Positions 12,901-23,539 of a stretch of 64,000 nucleotides of DNA are shown here, one piece after another. Within the stretch, counting starts at the first letter, position 1; each line of letters starts with the position of its first letter. This stretch comes from Isoetes taiwanensis (Eukaryota > Streptophyta > Lycopodiopsida > Isoetales > Isoetaceae): NCBI GenBank assembly GCA_021234155.1, contig JAJEKV010000046.1:9677012-9741011 (forward strand), read 5' to 3'. A program made the position numbers and the translations under genes. Under the pieces are notes generated by a model. That model was given only the letters and a program-made list of their open reading frames with translations, had not been told where the DNA came from and made no database searches.

Positions 12901-15900
12901 TTGATTCACAAGAAGGAGCCCTCCCATACATGGCTTTATTTGATGATATCAGAAGACTCTTCTAAGCAAGGGAAAGTCCTGCTCCTAGACGATTTTAATG
13001 CGCTTCTTGTGAGATTATTTGGCTGCAAAAGTTGCTTCAAGATCTTAATTGTCCATATAGAGGTATTCCATTCATTGCGACAACTAAAGTTGGACCAAAA
13101 TGACAATTGATTCACTTTTTTCATGCATGAAGTAATCAAATCCAGGCTTTCATGGGCATGATACGTTCGGGCCAGGTTGCACTGCGGTAGTCTCCTATTG
13201 ACACTCAACTAGCACTGATAAACTAATCCTTTAATCCCTTCAAACCTTTTCTTCCTTTCAAATAACAAGAATAACATCATTTATGGCTGTACATAAAGCA
13301 CAATGACTGGGTCCATTAACTTCTAGAGTAAATGTACACGCGCAGACAGGGTGTTGTCAATAAAAACAATCAACATCCCATTCTTTAGGTGGTTCTTGCA
13401 TATGTACTTTAATTCTTGCATTGCCTCATTCTCTCAGATTACCTGTTCTCTAGCCTAAAGTACTCGTTCTTTCAAACACCAGGTTAGTGCATGAAGTCAC
13501 TTGAAATCCAATAACTTCATAAGTTGTGTCATAAGAAACATCAGAAAGACTCACCTCTGATTTCACCACAGCAGCCAATAATGACATGTAAGCATTGCTA
13601 GTCAGGAGTCTTCTGGGGGCAGTCTGAAATGCCTTCTGCAGTGCATAAAGCAGCCAAGTACCTTTGCTGGCCTCCTCAACATCTTCGACCTTTACAGATG
13701 GTTGGTCCGCAGCAAAAAAATTCAGATGTTGCCCTGCCATGAGTGCACCAAGAAGACTGATAATAATGACCACTTCTCCATCTCCTCTGTCTGTATTCGT
13801 AAAATCGTTTCTTGCGCTGTCTGCTCTTATAGATAAACTGATTCCACCTAAATTTCTGCTTCCTGCCACTGTCTTCCTTGAAGAAAGGCCCGTTGCACCT
13901 TTTTCTATATCATCCTTAATTTCACTGTATTCCATATGGTGGGTTTTGCTTGCACTGTATTCCATATGGTGGGTTTTGGTTTTCTCGCTCTTGTCTTCGT
14001 GCTCCTGGCCACTTTTTATTGGTGGAAGGAAAGGAGCATTTTCACCCTTCTCTATTTCACGTTGCAATAAAATCAATATCATTTCAGCACCCCCATTTTT
14101 AATAAGTAACTCAGCAAAGGTGGCAGCACGGGAAGCATTCGGCTGTGTTATCAATCTATACATCAAGTGTAAAATTCTTGTAACCTGCACAAAATCGTAT
14201 TGATTTAAAACTTAAATATGATCCTATAGCTTTTGTAAAATGTTAAGATCAGTTTTATACTTTAGCATGAAAAGACCACTTAGCAATTGGTTATAAGGAA
14301 TGGCAGAACTATTTGTGTTCACACACACGCGTGCGCATATATATATCCACTATATATAAAATCTATAAGGAAAAAAAATGAATCATCATCAACTAAAGAG
14401 ACAGCCAGAAGAACAAAGACTTAGATTTGATAAGTTCAGAACAAAGATGATGTCAGTAGACCGAAGTTTCAAAAGAATGCTGATTTGCATCAAAATAAAA
14501 GGCCATCCTACCCTTAAAACACGACACCAAGCCCTCCATTCGACAGCATTCTCTCAATTTATCTTCGGTCCTAAATGGCACAGATTATCAAGCTTGCAGG
14601 AATTTAGTAAAGGAGGTTTGTTAGATATGAAGTCTGCTTAAGATGAATTGGTGAGCAGCAGACATTAGACTTTTACCAGACAAATCTGGATAAAGCACAA
14701 TGCATGAAAGAATATATCAACAAGATAAAGAATCTCAAGAGAGACTTAATCAAAACTGAATGTGACATTAGTGAGAACTGAGTTTGCTAAGAGGCCCAAG
14801 AAAGAGCTTGAAAAGTAATAAAATTTGTTAGAATGGATCCCAACAATGAAATCTTGAAGTCTTATGATACACTCACTTCAGTCCTTTAAAAGAGACTTCA
14901 AATAAGAATCAGCTCATACAGCACGATCTGGAAATTTCATAAGTATTAAGGACATGGGTTAGCACTTAAAGTGAGACATGCTATGGGTCAGCTCAGGGTC
15001 TCATCTCATCAGCTTGAGGTTGAGGCTGGCCATGCGAGTAGGCCCAAGGTCGAGCGATCGAAGAGGATCTGCAGATTGTGCCAGTTGAATATAATTGAGT
15101 CTGAGGAATATTTCATCTTTACATGTCCAGTCTATTATGAAATACGGGGCAGATTCCATTGCCTGTTTCAGGAACCTACCTCCCTCTCAAAACTGATTAG
15201 ATACGAGGACCAGAAATGTATAGCTCTTTTCCTTCACCAAATGACTGTGCATAGAAGAAATCTGTTTAAGAAGCATGCTGGGGGGAAAGCGGGACAAGAA
15301 AATGACCCCACACAAAGGCTGATCACTCTCTTTCCCATTGGAGGTTATAATGATAATAAATGGAAGTCAGATCCTCTTCCTGGACCATCTCAGTTGATCT
15401 CAAATGAGGTAACCGTGAAAGTGTCTAGAAGATAAAGCAGACAATAAAGGAAAAACATAAGCAGTCCTTTAAAATAGAAAACAAGTCTGACATCACTTTA
15501 TACGTTGAACCCGTGGTCAAGAAGAAAATGTTTCCTTGATTTAATTTCATTGTTTTAGTTTTTCTTTTTCATTTTATGCAATATCTCTAGGAGGCTGCAA
15601 TTGCGCCCCTAGCTGTACACGATTGGTGTATATATGGTCTCACAGACTCAAGTGGTCTCTTGTAGACGCAAAATAATCTTTCTTCCTTTCTTTCACTGTG
15701 AAAATTCTAGAAATTCAGAAGTGGGTAAAATCCATAGAAGTGGATAAAATCCAGGTGTACAGAGCCCTATAGCCCAGTAAGAGTAGGTTGTTTAAGAAAT
15801 CATAAGCCTTGATTTCTTTCATTATTTTTCTATTTCACACATTACAACATGGTATCAGCCAAGTTAAGCAAATGTCTGCAGCAGGACTTTCGCAGAGAGA

Positions 15901-18900
15901 AAAAGCTACAGGTAAACTTGGAAAAGAGAGTTTTCAATATTTCCTGCACTCCATTCATCATCTCAAACTTCTTTCCAAGACAGTAGGTGGACATCACTTC
16001 AGGTACACTCGAGTGCTCAGGCACTCTGTTCTGAATGTTAGAATTATTAGATGACGTCACTGCTGCTTCGCCATCTGTTGCCGACCTCGCATTCGTATAA
16101 GAGCCATAGTTAGACACCATTAGAGTAGTTACTTGCTTCCTAGCTAGAGCGTTGCTATTAGGCGTTTCTACCCTGTTGTATTTATCTTTCCTTTCCATGT
16201 ACAGATTGTTAGGATTAAGCACTTCAATCCACAAGCTGTATTGGATTGTGTTGGCTTTTTAACAAGCCTGATCTTATTCAAATTGGAAGAATAATTCGAG
16301 AAATCCTTGCAAGATTATTTGCTGAGATGTTTTTTCTGGTAGAATGTTCAAGAACTTAATGTGAATTATCATATCTTGGTAATTTTTTGAAGTTATCTAG
16401 CTGGCTTTGTTGTGAAAAAAACCTCAGGATCTACTTTTTCATAAACTTTTTCTTAGTTTGGTTGGAGTTTGTTGCCGTGGAAGCTCAAAGTATCAATTGC
16501 TCAAGTTTTTTCAGATCGGGTTGGATCCAGGGAATATTTGGCATCTAAATACTCCCAATTCAGCTCTGCATCACTCAATTCAAGAGGAGATATATGCAAC
16601 TTGAAGATGCCACAATTCTCACAAGTACCATAAAGGCACTCCCTATGGAACTCATCATCAGCTTCTTTTGGACAAACAATGCACCTCCATAACTCATTTG
16701 TTAAGAGATTATTAACGTGCGAGGTTGCTTTCGTGATTTGTTAAATTCGTCGAGATTCCAGCATTGGAGCTCGATTTAACGAATTGGGGTCATAACTCTA
16801 TGTTATATGGTGAAACTGCCTTTTCAGGAATCCAACAACCTTGCAGCACTCCTGGAATATTTTCATGAGCTTGCTCAAAAACGAAGGAGAGTCCTCAACG
16901 ACAGAAACAGCATCAGGCTAAGGAGCCTGAAGCAAGCAGAAATTACTTCATTCTTCCTTGTTGAGGAAGAGTCACAACAGTTTGGAATGACAGCTAGGAT
17001 TGCATCTTCCTAACAGTTTGTCTTTTTGAAATTTCATTAGATGTTTTTTGTGACCCAGTATTTTAATGCCTGCGAGGTAAATCCTCCTTGCAGATCCACA
17101 ATTCTGTATGTTTTTGGTCTCACTGACCCTCTAGGTCTCGTGCAGACATTAACCAACCTACCCTCCCTTCTTCCTTCCTTAATTAGTGTTTCTCAAATAT
17201 TAAGTGAATTTGGGCTTGATAGCCTAAGGAAATCCTAGATATGAAGACAGAAGACTTTTTCCCAACAATAGAATCTATTATTGCACGCATAGTGACCAAA
17301 TGGTCAATAGTAGACCTTCTGGGTCTGAATCCAGCTTGTCCCACTGCTCTAGCATTATTATCCTGAACCCACATACTAATTTTTGAATCCAGAGCGTAAG
17401 CCATCTCCTAGAGTGAACTAAAAAATGTGAGGCTTATATAGTCATGTCATGTCAGCACAAGTGGATCATTCAGCGTATGCTACCATCCCCCTGAAATTGA
17501 ACACGTGAGACAAAGCAAACTTAGTCACACCATAAGCCATGACTGCCAAACCATAGCCTTGAACCGTATCTTTCTGCCTCTCTACCATTCTCATTTCTTG
17601 TCAACGTAAAAATCATTTACAATCAAATTCTGTCTGAAATAGACCTTGTTTTCAACCTACCTGTAAGACTGACATTCTAGATCTTCGTCAAAAGAAAGTT
17701 TCCAATTATTCTTCGAATCATTTCTAAAATTCTGATATTATACGTGTGTAGACGACATTGGAATTCACAAAACTGTCCTGTTAACACTTGTGACCATGTA
17801 CCAGGCTTAACATCATTATTAACCAGGTTTTCCTCTTCAGAGGCATCATTAATCAGTAAGACCTGATTTTCAGAGTGTACCCTTCAAGATCAATGCAAGA
17901 AATATACCCTAAGCACTTAGCAGAAATATGATGATTCTGCATCATGTGAATAAACAACTGGAATATGTAGATTCATGGAGAGTGGAAAATCTAGTTCATG
18001 TTGACTAACCTTGGTGATAAGTGAAGTAAAAACATCGGTCTGCTCATGAATATCCATCCAAGGAAGCCCTAGAACCAACTCGTCTGCAGCAGTCATGCTA
18101 GGTAACTCGAGTTGCTGCTCCATGATTCCAAGTTCTCCAGCACTTGCCAATTCAAGTTTTCTTTCCCTAAGATCTGGAACAAGTTGCAGCTGAACATGTA
18201 TCAAACTGAGCCTGCCACTATTACGTAAGCATGCTACCTCTGTTTTCCCTTCAGATATACAAGGCAAAATTGGCCTCTCTTCATCTCTAGTTTATATAAG
18301 AGCATCCCAGATATGCATGACAAAAGAAGAATAAGCACAATGATCATCGTAAATCTCGGGAATTGGTAATGTTATAATGTCACGTAAAATTCACAATTTG
18401 CTCGTGGCAGTTATTAGCTTCCAAATGAATGTTCTCAAACTTGGACTGTAAACATTCCCATAGTGCCTTGCAACTACAAGAACTACTTAAAACCCATGGT
18501 CATACTTGCTGATCAATGTTAAATTTGAGATCCAAGGCATTGCTGTCTTTCAAATCAAACCTTTTTGGATCTTGTGCCTCTGATCTCGCAAACTGCCCAC
18601 TCACAATTTCCCAGTAACCATGACATGGAAGAGGATTCTTTCTGACGATTTTCCATGGTGAATAATCGTCATGGGGAAAACTCAAATTCTGCCAGGGGTA
18701 TCTAATATCCATAGTCTAGGAGTTGGACTGTATCTCAGAATTTCGTTTGCTTGCAGTACCAATAGTATTGCCAAGAAACCAGAGGAGGATTGACTCTCCC
18801 TTCCAAGAGTATCAATCCAACTCCTGTTCTCAAGAAATAGCTCCCATCCTGACTTGCAGGAACCTACTCCCAGAAAGAGAAGATCGAGAATCACGGTAAA

Positions 18901-21900
18901 TGGTTGCCCCGCTTGTTAACAACAGTAGATCTGACCAATAAAAATTGCCCAAGCCAAAGACCGGTCTAATGTGACCACGTTGCAAGATCTTGCAAAAATA
19001 ACTCAACAGAAATGAAAGAACTCGAACCAGAAATAGCTCCGCCAAAACTCTGACAAGTGGCACTTTTCTTCAGTTAACCACCTGTTTTGGATCAAATACG
19101 ACTCAAAACAAGGTTCTAATTTTGTCCAAATGTCGACAAACACCAGATGTTCAAATCTCGTTACACAGATCCAACCACCACAACCAAGACCTTCGTCCAA
19201 ATTCCAGCAAACATCAGATCCGAGCAAACCAATCCAATTCTTTGTCAATCTTGTAAATTCATATCAGATCCACAAAATGCGAAAACGTTTCATTCAGAAC
19301 TCTGCTCCTTTACAGCCACTTGATCTTACAAGTAATCTTGCCAAGACATCAGCTCGAATTCCTCTCGTCTGGAAGAAACCTGGCTTGTTAAAAAGCCAAT
19401 TCAAGTTTGATCCAGCTGGTGGGAGCTTAGCTTCCAAATTAAGATGCTTGAAGAGATGTTGCAGATCAATCGTGATCGACTTGCACTAACTTCCTCCTTC
19501 AGATAGGCTCTGATACCATGATAGCCTGAGGAAATCCTAGATATAAAGGATGAAAGAAAGACACAGAGGACAGAAGCATAAGCAGACTGGCTCTTAGAGT
19601 CAATTAACAAAAATGTGAGGCATGACTATGGCTTATATACTCATGCCATGTCAGCACAAGTGGATGACTCAACATGCACAGTCATCATAGGTAAGTATGA
19701 TAATACTCTAACAGGACTTTACCATTCAGCTGATTCACAGAATGCGATGCCAAGACTATCCAAGTTAGTGGCAAGATGACAGAATCTAAAATTAATGCTT
19801 TCAAGTTTGCAAATCTGACACCTCAAACAAGGAGTACACAGTTGTTAACAGATAAGGCGAGACCTGTTCAATCCTCTCTTGCTGATCTTTGTACAGTTAA
19901 AAGCTCATTGTTCAGTTTGAAGAATCTATACAGTTATGCTGATCTTCTTGTAAAAGAGGACTAAAGTTGAGTAAAAAAGCCTAAAGGAAAACAAAGGGTG
20001 GCCCAGAAGAAAAAAGGTATGTAAATGTTCAAACAAACCTGATTAGGTTGCGGACAGTCGAGAACAAATTGTATTAAGTGATGTACTTCAGCATCTGCTG
20101 CCAATCCTTGTGCTGAACCTATTAAAAGTTCCACTATCACTAAAAGCTCATCTACAAGTGCATTCAGTTCCCCAACAGGTCTAGGCAGCCTTTCTCCAGC
20201 AAACCCGTGCAACGATCCAGGTTCCGCAACAGTCCAATAGCAATATCTGCAACCATCAAGTAGCATTTGAACGGCATTTGCAGTCCTCATTGTTAATTCT
20301 TCGCTGAAAACCATGTCTGCAAGAGAGGATAAGAGCTTTTTTTGCAGACCATAAGAACATCGACTCCACAACTTCAAATCAAGAAGTAGACAGCTGTAGA
20401 GATGTGTTTTCAGTGTTTGATTCTTACTGGGTGCCTGACACAAGGCCACCACTGCAGCAACCAGTTCTTCATTATGTTCCTCGTCATTTGGTTCAGACAA
20501 GTTATTTTTGATGCAAAATAGATGTCTTAATATGTGTGAAAGCAACTCGGGTCCATGGCTCCTCACCATCTCCTCTGCATTTCCTGGGTGCTGAAGTGCC
20601 ACTGATAATATCCGCAAAATAGAAGGCGAAAGTAATGCAGCCCTTGATGACAAACTTATCTCTCCAATGCAGGGTTGAAATGTCTCTTTGTCAATGCAGC
20701 CAACTGTTAAGGGAAGTAAGGCAAGACAGCCGCCCTCCCCCATGGCCCACATTGCTTCAACTGGCTTGCTTCGAACTGCAACATGAACATGACCAAGAAC
20801 TTCTGCTGGTTTTCTGTGCAGGCCTGCATAATCATGCGAGAACATTAGCTAATTAATTAATTATACATCTCACACAATAGCAAGATCATGCTTACTACAA
20901 ACATTTAAGCATGACTAACTGCAAGAAGAACAAGTATATACCAACATAGATGCATGAAATTGGTCCTAACAACCTGCTGTATACTACTGTGAAGTCTCAA
21001 GTGGAAAATATTTCTACGTGCTCTAGGAAATAAAATAGTAATTTAATTCAATAGCAAATTAGTGTGCCGAATACAACTAGAGATAACTTCACACTACAAG
21101 CCAAGCAAGTTATAAAGGTCCACCTGCTGCTCCTAATGGAGATGCATCCACACATGTCCTCCCTACCAGCAGCTTTGGATGATAAAGCAAATGCAACTTA
21201 GGACCTATATCAGCATCTAAAGCTGCACTGCACTCTGCCAGAATCATTGCCTGATTATTTGTGGCGAGCCACGGCATCCCTGCACCGCTTCCAAACATGG
21301 GCACTGCATCTCCACCCCTTAATGCCATTCGAATCATCTTGTCATGGCCAATAGGCTCTTTGAAAATATACACAGGACCCATCTCTGCAAATAAAGGGCA
21401 TTGTCGACGTCGTCTCTGCAATCCAGCCATTGCAGGCGGTGGGTTGGTGCCAACACAACAAAATGCTAATGGTTTTGAGATCCGTGGGAACTCAAACTGA
21501 CGACTCTCATAAAGCTGTTCATTGATGTACAACTTGAGCTCACTCTCAGACTTCCCAAGGAGGCTTTGCTTGAAGCTATGTTCCAGGCCCACAAAATACC
21601 AGCAATGTGATTCAAAGGCATGAGTAAAATGTAGTGATGCTTTTCTACCTTTGCCGCTTGCTATTTCAACAACTAAAAATTGTCCATGAAAATAAGCTTC
21701 TATTCCTTGGTTGTCTGCAGTCAAGAAGCTAAAAAGTCTAGGCATGTGAGCAGTTCCTTCCCCTGCAAGAGCACTTGCCGCTGCAGCAGCCGACATTGGT
21801 GATGCCTTCCCCACCTTTGCCACTGCAGCTGCTGCAACAGCCGCTGCAGTTGTGGCTGTGTTCAGAGTGTCTGCAAAACTCTCAATATAAAGCCAGGTTG

Positions 21901-23521
21901 CAAATGCATATCCATTTACAAATGGCCAACGTGTTTCTCCTGGACCCAAAAGACCCGAGCTTTCTCCATCAAATTCGAAAGTGTATGAAGGACCTCTTGT
22001 TTCCTCCCCAGACATTGCTTTTTCCAATGTCAATACTAGTTCCCGGGATCTGGCAGTTGACAAAGTTTCAGATACTGTGTGAAGCCATGTTTGCAGGTCA
22101 GGAACTGTCAAGGAATGTGCCCCAAGAATCTCTATTGCATTTAGCAATGGACCTATGCAAGTACTTGTCTCGGCACAATCGGAGGTGAAAACTATTTTAA
22201 CTGCCTGCAGAAGCACTTGCAAAAGCCCTGCTGCAGAACACATTGCTCGGTTCCTTGTGCAAGATTGCAACACCATTAGAAGCCCCTTTATCATCTTGGT
22301 CCTTGGAGATGAAGTCTTCTCATCGTCCTCTTTTGCAGGAAGCCAAGGAATCACCTCTCCTGCCACAACAGCTGCACCTGCACTCAGCATCATTCCCGGG
22401 GCTGAACAACTTTTCTCATCCTTACATTCCACCCCACCCATCTTTGCAACTAGAACATCAACAACCAGAGTCAGTATAGTATCGAGGTCTCTAAACTCTT
22501 GAAGAAGAATATCTTTCCCAGATATGACATTCTTTAGCCTCTCCAGACTATTTTGATCAGACCCCTGGATTGCAGAATCAATCATGCTCATCAATTCTAT
22601 TGATGCATTTGGTCTCACCACCATCTCTTCTTGGAGTATTGGAGAATCAAATAGGGAAGTTAAATTTTCATCATCTACAGATGGAGTTGAAGTTAATTTA
22701 TGGGCAGATAATGAGCTCCTTGAGCTGGTATTAGAAGAACTTGTTGCTGCTAAGCAATCGTTTGGCTCGGTATGTAAACTCCCCGTGAAATCATTAAGAC
22801 TCACATTTACAAAATACCCTTCTCTACTTGGATCTTCTGTTACAAAATACCCTTCTCTACTTGGATCTTCTGTTACAAAATACCCTTCTCTACTTGGATC
22901 TTCTGTTATGAAAGATGGAGTTTGCTGCCCTATATCCACCGAGACTTCCATGATAGAATGTGAGGAGGAAGCAACCCCAACTGCATGACTACTTTCTTCT
23001 GTGGCAATGTCAATATCTTGCTCTGTTATAGATAACGTGTCATCTGCATGAAAGCCATCATCTTCCAGTCTTGGAAATTCAGTTTCAATTAAATCTGCTA
23101 TAAGAAGTCTACCCTCATTCTCAATGCTTGAACCTTGACTAACAACACTAAAGTCTCCACCAGCTAATGCAACTCTATAAGCTTCAGGCAAATTATTCAA
23201 CAAAAAATCTTGTTTAATCTCTTCCTCTAATGCGGGAATATGAGCGTTTGGTAGATCTTCTAATTGTAGCCTGTCGTCTGCACTGGCATTTCTGAAATCT
23301 GATACTTCATTATCCACATTCAGCAGTTGATCTCTTCCACATATAGGATCTGACGATATGTCATACTTTTCCCCGTGAAGATGTTGAGCACCAACCACAT
23401 CCAATTGACAAAATTCCACATGCTGTCCCCCGGTAGTAGGAATCTCATAAGATGCAATTACCTCAACATGCCCACCACTGTTCAGATTGACGTCTTGCAC
23501 TGAGCAGTCTCTCGCGTCCAT
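3868..23521 (-). CDS. BCHC2: BEACH domain-containing protein, plant C1/C2 class (N-terminal part)
   Basis: Large scaffold protein of the BEACH family, which acts in membrane trafficking and vesicle fission or fusion. Exons on the minus strand are 23521-21124, 20823-20039, 14184-13501, 10275-10141, 9782-9678 and 3984-3868. Every junction has GT and AG, and the phases join to 1408 codons without a stop. The order follows plant BEACH C proteins: an acidic N-terminus, a concanavalin A-like domain (about residues 520-790), a conserved armadillo-like stretch with [10 protein letters not shown] and DCPQPNQ, then [52 protein letters not shown] and [12 protein letters not shown]. The first ATG after an in-frame TAA is at 23521. 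The DUF4704, PH, BEACH and WD40 parts are not in the window and should continue left of position 1. C1 and C2 are close paralogues, so the symbol is tentative. Confidence 0.9.
4290..4729 (+). mobile_element. LINE 3' end with hairpin tail
   Basis: It is similar in order to 16807-17195: a CTTTATTCTTCCTTGTTGA segment, TTAGATGTTTTTT, then AATTCTGTAT, GGTCTCATAGACC and the terminal AACAAATCTTTCTTTCC. No intact coding frame remains. Confidence 0.6.
4730..5066 (-). pseudogene. Copia RNase H fragment
   Basis: The minus strand reads [20 protein letters not shown] then [19 protein letters not shown], the RNase H region of Copia pol (family form SRRQSTVALSTAEAEY). Frames after YTENQST are broken. It stops 3 bp before an unrelated LTR on the other strand at 5070. 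Confidence 0.75.
5070..6250 (+). mobile_element. Copia-type LTR plus gag fragment
   Basis: A 173-bp LTR (5070-5242, TGTTAGACC to GTGTTCA) is followed directly by the initiator tRNA-Met primer site TGGTATCAGAG. A gag frame starts at ATG 5562 with [20 protein letters not shown], then [16 protein letters not shown], a Copia UBN2-type gag. A frameshift follows near 5860, and a second open piece at 5978-6250 contains [14 protein letters not shown]. No pol and no second LTR are found, so it is truncated. Confidence 0.75.
6441..6600 (-). mobile_element. SINE/LINE 3' end with (TTTC)n tail, minus strand
   Basis: Read on the minus strand it gives CTCATAGACCC, TTCGGGTCT, ACGTAGACGTTAATAAATC and then a TTTC repeat. 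This is the same double-hairpin tail as at 3391, 4668, 15637 and 17120. The head upstream was not recognised. Confidence 0.6.
7130..8570 (+). mobile_element. LINE (non-LTR retrotransposon) reverse transcriptase, broken
   Basis: The region before the RT (7164-7382, lysine-rich, [15 protein letters not shown]) is followed after frame breaks by RT at 7543-8340: [18 protein letters not shown], then [48 protein letters not shown] and the catalytic YADD at about 8182-8193. Reverse transcriptases of this kind copy their RNA at a nicked target. The frame breaks at 8340, but homology continues to [14 protein letters not shown] near 8505. It lies inside BEACH intron 5. Confidence 0.85.
8600..9129 (-). 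mobile_element. LTR retrotransposon 5' part, minus strand (primer site and gag start)
   Basis: On the minus strand an LTR end (ATTCA, last base 9129) is followed by TGGTATCAGAGC at 9128-9117. Further in, frames read like a Copia gag start (an [11 protein letters not shown]-like stretch spread over two frames near 8640-8690). The LTR extends right of 9129, but its outer edge could not be placed. Confidence 0.55.
9678..10275 (-). CDS. BCHC2: BEACH protein exons 4 (10275-10141) and 5 (9782-9678)
   Basis: Exon 4 (45 codons) begins [26 protein letters not shown] and ends LQHRALQ/gtgcag. Exon 5 (35 codons) begins [13 protein letters not shown] and ends [10 protein letters not shown]/gttagg. Both are phase 0 and fully open, and neither is long enough to show in simple ORF scans. 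They match consecutive blocks of plant BEACH C proteins, which fixes the order and strand. Confidence 0.85.
11760..12690 (-). mobile_element. LINE RT fragment, minus strand
   Basis: The minus strand encodes TIGVKQ and [11 protein letters not shown] near 12680-12610, YADDI near 12535, then [17 protein letters not shown] and, after breaks, the [14 protein letters not shown]-like piece near 12215-12170. These match the + strand LINE at 7130-8570 block by block. Several frameshifts show that it is dead. Confidence 0.75.
12723..13050 (+). mobile_element. LINE endonuclease-domain fragment
   Basis: The frame reads [15 protein letters not shown], then [13 protein letters not shown] and, after a one-base shift, [13 protein letters not shown]. 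This is the apurinic-endonuclease-like domain of LINEs, where LLLGDFNAR is usual. It lies head-to-head with the minus-strand RT fragment to its left. Confidence 0.65.
13501..14184 (-). CDS. BCHC2: BEACH protein exon 3
   Basis: 228 codons in phase 0, from GTGCAG/GTTACAAG to GGATTTCAA/gtgact. It starts [25 protein letters not shown] and ends with the conserved [22 protein letters not shown] block. The middle is a variable linker with a 30-bp tandem duplication ([10 protein letters not shown] twice, 13924-13983). Intron 2, on its 5' side, is 5.85 kb long and hosts an LTR element and LINE fragments. Confidence 0.88.
14950..15703 (+). mobile_element. LINE C-terminal zinc-binding region and 3' tail
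   Basis: The frame 14971-15435 has [14 protein letters not shown], then a zinc-knuckle-like CRLCQLN and [20 protein letters not shown]. This is the C-terminal region that follows the RT in plant and animal LINEs. It ends with the family's tail GTCTCTTGTAGACG and TTTCTTCCTTTC (about 15650-15700). It lies in BEACH intron 2. Confidence 0.7.
16036..16260. repeat. Possible solo LTR of the TGTTAG family
   Basis: It starts TGTTAGAATTATTAGATGAC and shares the layout of the LTRs at 248, 5070 and 19713: a GACGTCACTGCTG block, then a TATAAGAGCCATAGTTAGAC block, then CTTTCCTTTCC. The right boundary and a target duplication could not be fixed. Confidence 0.35.
16807..17195 (+). mobile_element. LINE 3' end
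   Basis: Short coding remnant ([18 protein letters not shown]), then the same 3' block as at 4290-4729, ending GGTCTCACTGACC, GGTCTCGTGCAGAC and a CCTTCCTT tail. Confidence 0.55.
17217..19713 (-). mobile_element. Non-autonomous LTR element, minus strand, same family as 248-3152
   Basis: The 5' LTR is 19713-19519 (TGTTAGAG to GGCTATCA) and is followed by TGGTATCAGAG and CCTATCTGAAGG. The 3' LTR is 17485-17217, preceded by an AGGGGGA-type purine tract and split by a LINE RT piece (about 17404-17245, [15 protein letters not shown]). Flanks GGACT (19714-19718) and GGGCT (17212-17216) look like a diverged target duplication. The interior has a gag remnant (18712-18500, [12 protein letters not shown]) and a retropepsin-like [15 protein letters not shown] (about 18085-18040). 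It is shared in order with 248-3152. Confidence 0.75.
20039..20823 (-). CDS. BCHC2: BEACH protein exon 2: armadillo-like region
   Basis: The exon opens after ATGCAG with [15 protein letters not shown] and runs through [45 protein letters not shown] and [16 protein letters not shown] to DCPQPNQ/gtttgt. These blocks are diagnostic of plant BEACH C proteins. The open frame continues a little into the intron on the 3' side, but conservation stops exactly at the donor. Confidence 0.9.
21124..23521 (-). CDS. BCHC2: BEACH protein exon 1: acidic N-terminus and ConA-like domain
   Basis: About 799 codons. The first 400 residues are acidic and poorly conserved, and include a perfect three-fold 11-residue repeat ([11 protein letters not shown], 22808-22906). 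A poly-alanine-rich stretch near 21780-21860 precedes [20 protein letters not shown], the start of the concanavalin A-like lectin fold found in BEACH proteins. [17 protein letters not shown] and the [18 protein letters not shown] region follow. The exon ends in phase 1 at GCAGCAG/gtggac, a donor of moderate strength. Confidence 0.9.
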
Positions 23522-23539
23522 CAGGAGCTCCAAACCTTA

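Noticed and set aside
13664-14203. Plus-strand frame of 179 codons
   Set aside because: It is the antisense shadow of BEACH exon 3, with serine and proline-rich meaningless sequence.
21775-22502. Plus-strand frames opposite BEACH exon 1
   Set aside because: Antisense shadows; the minus-strand frame has the conserved ConA-like domain.
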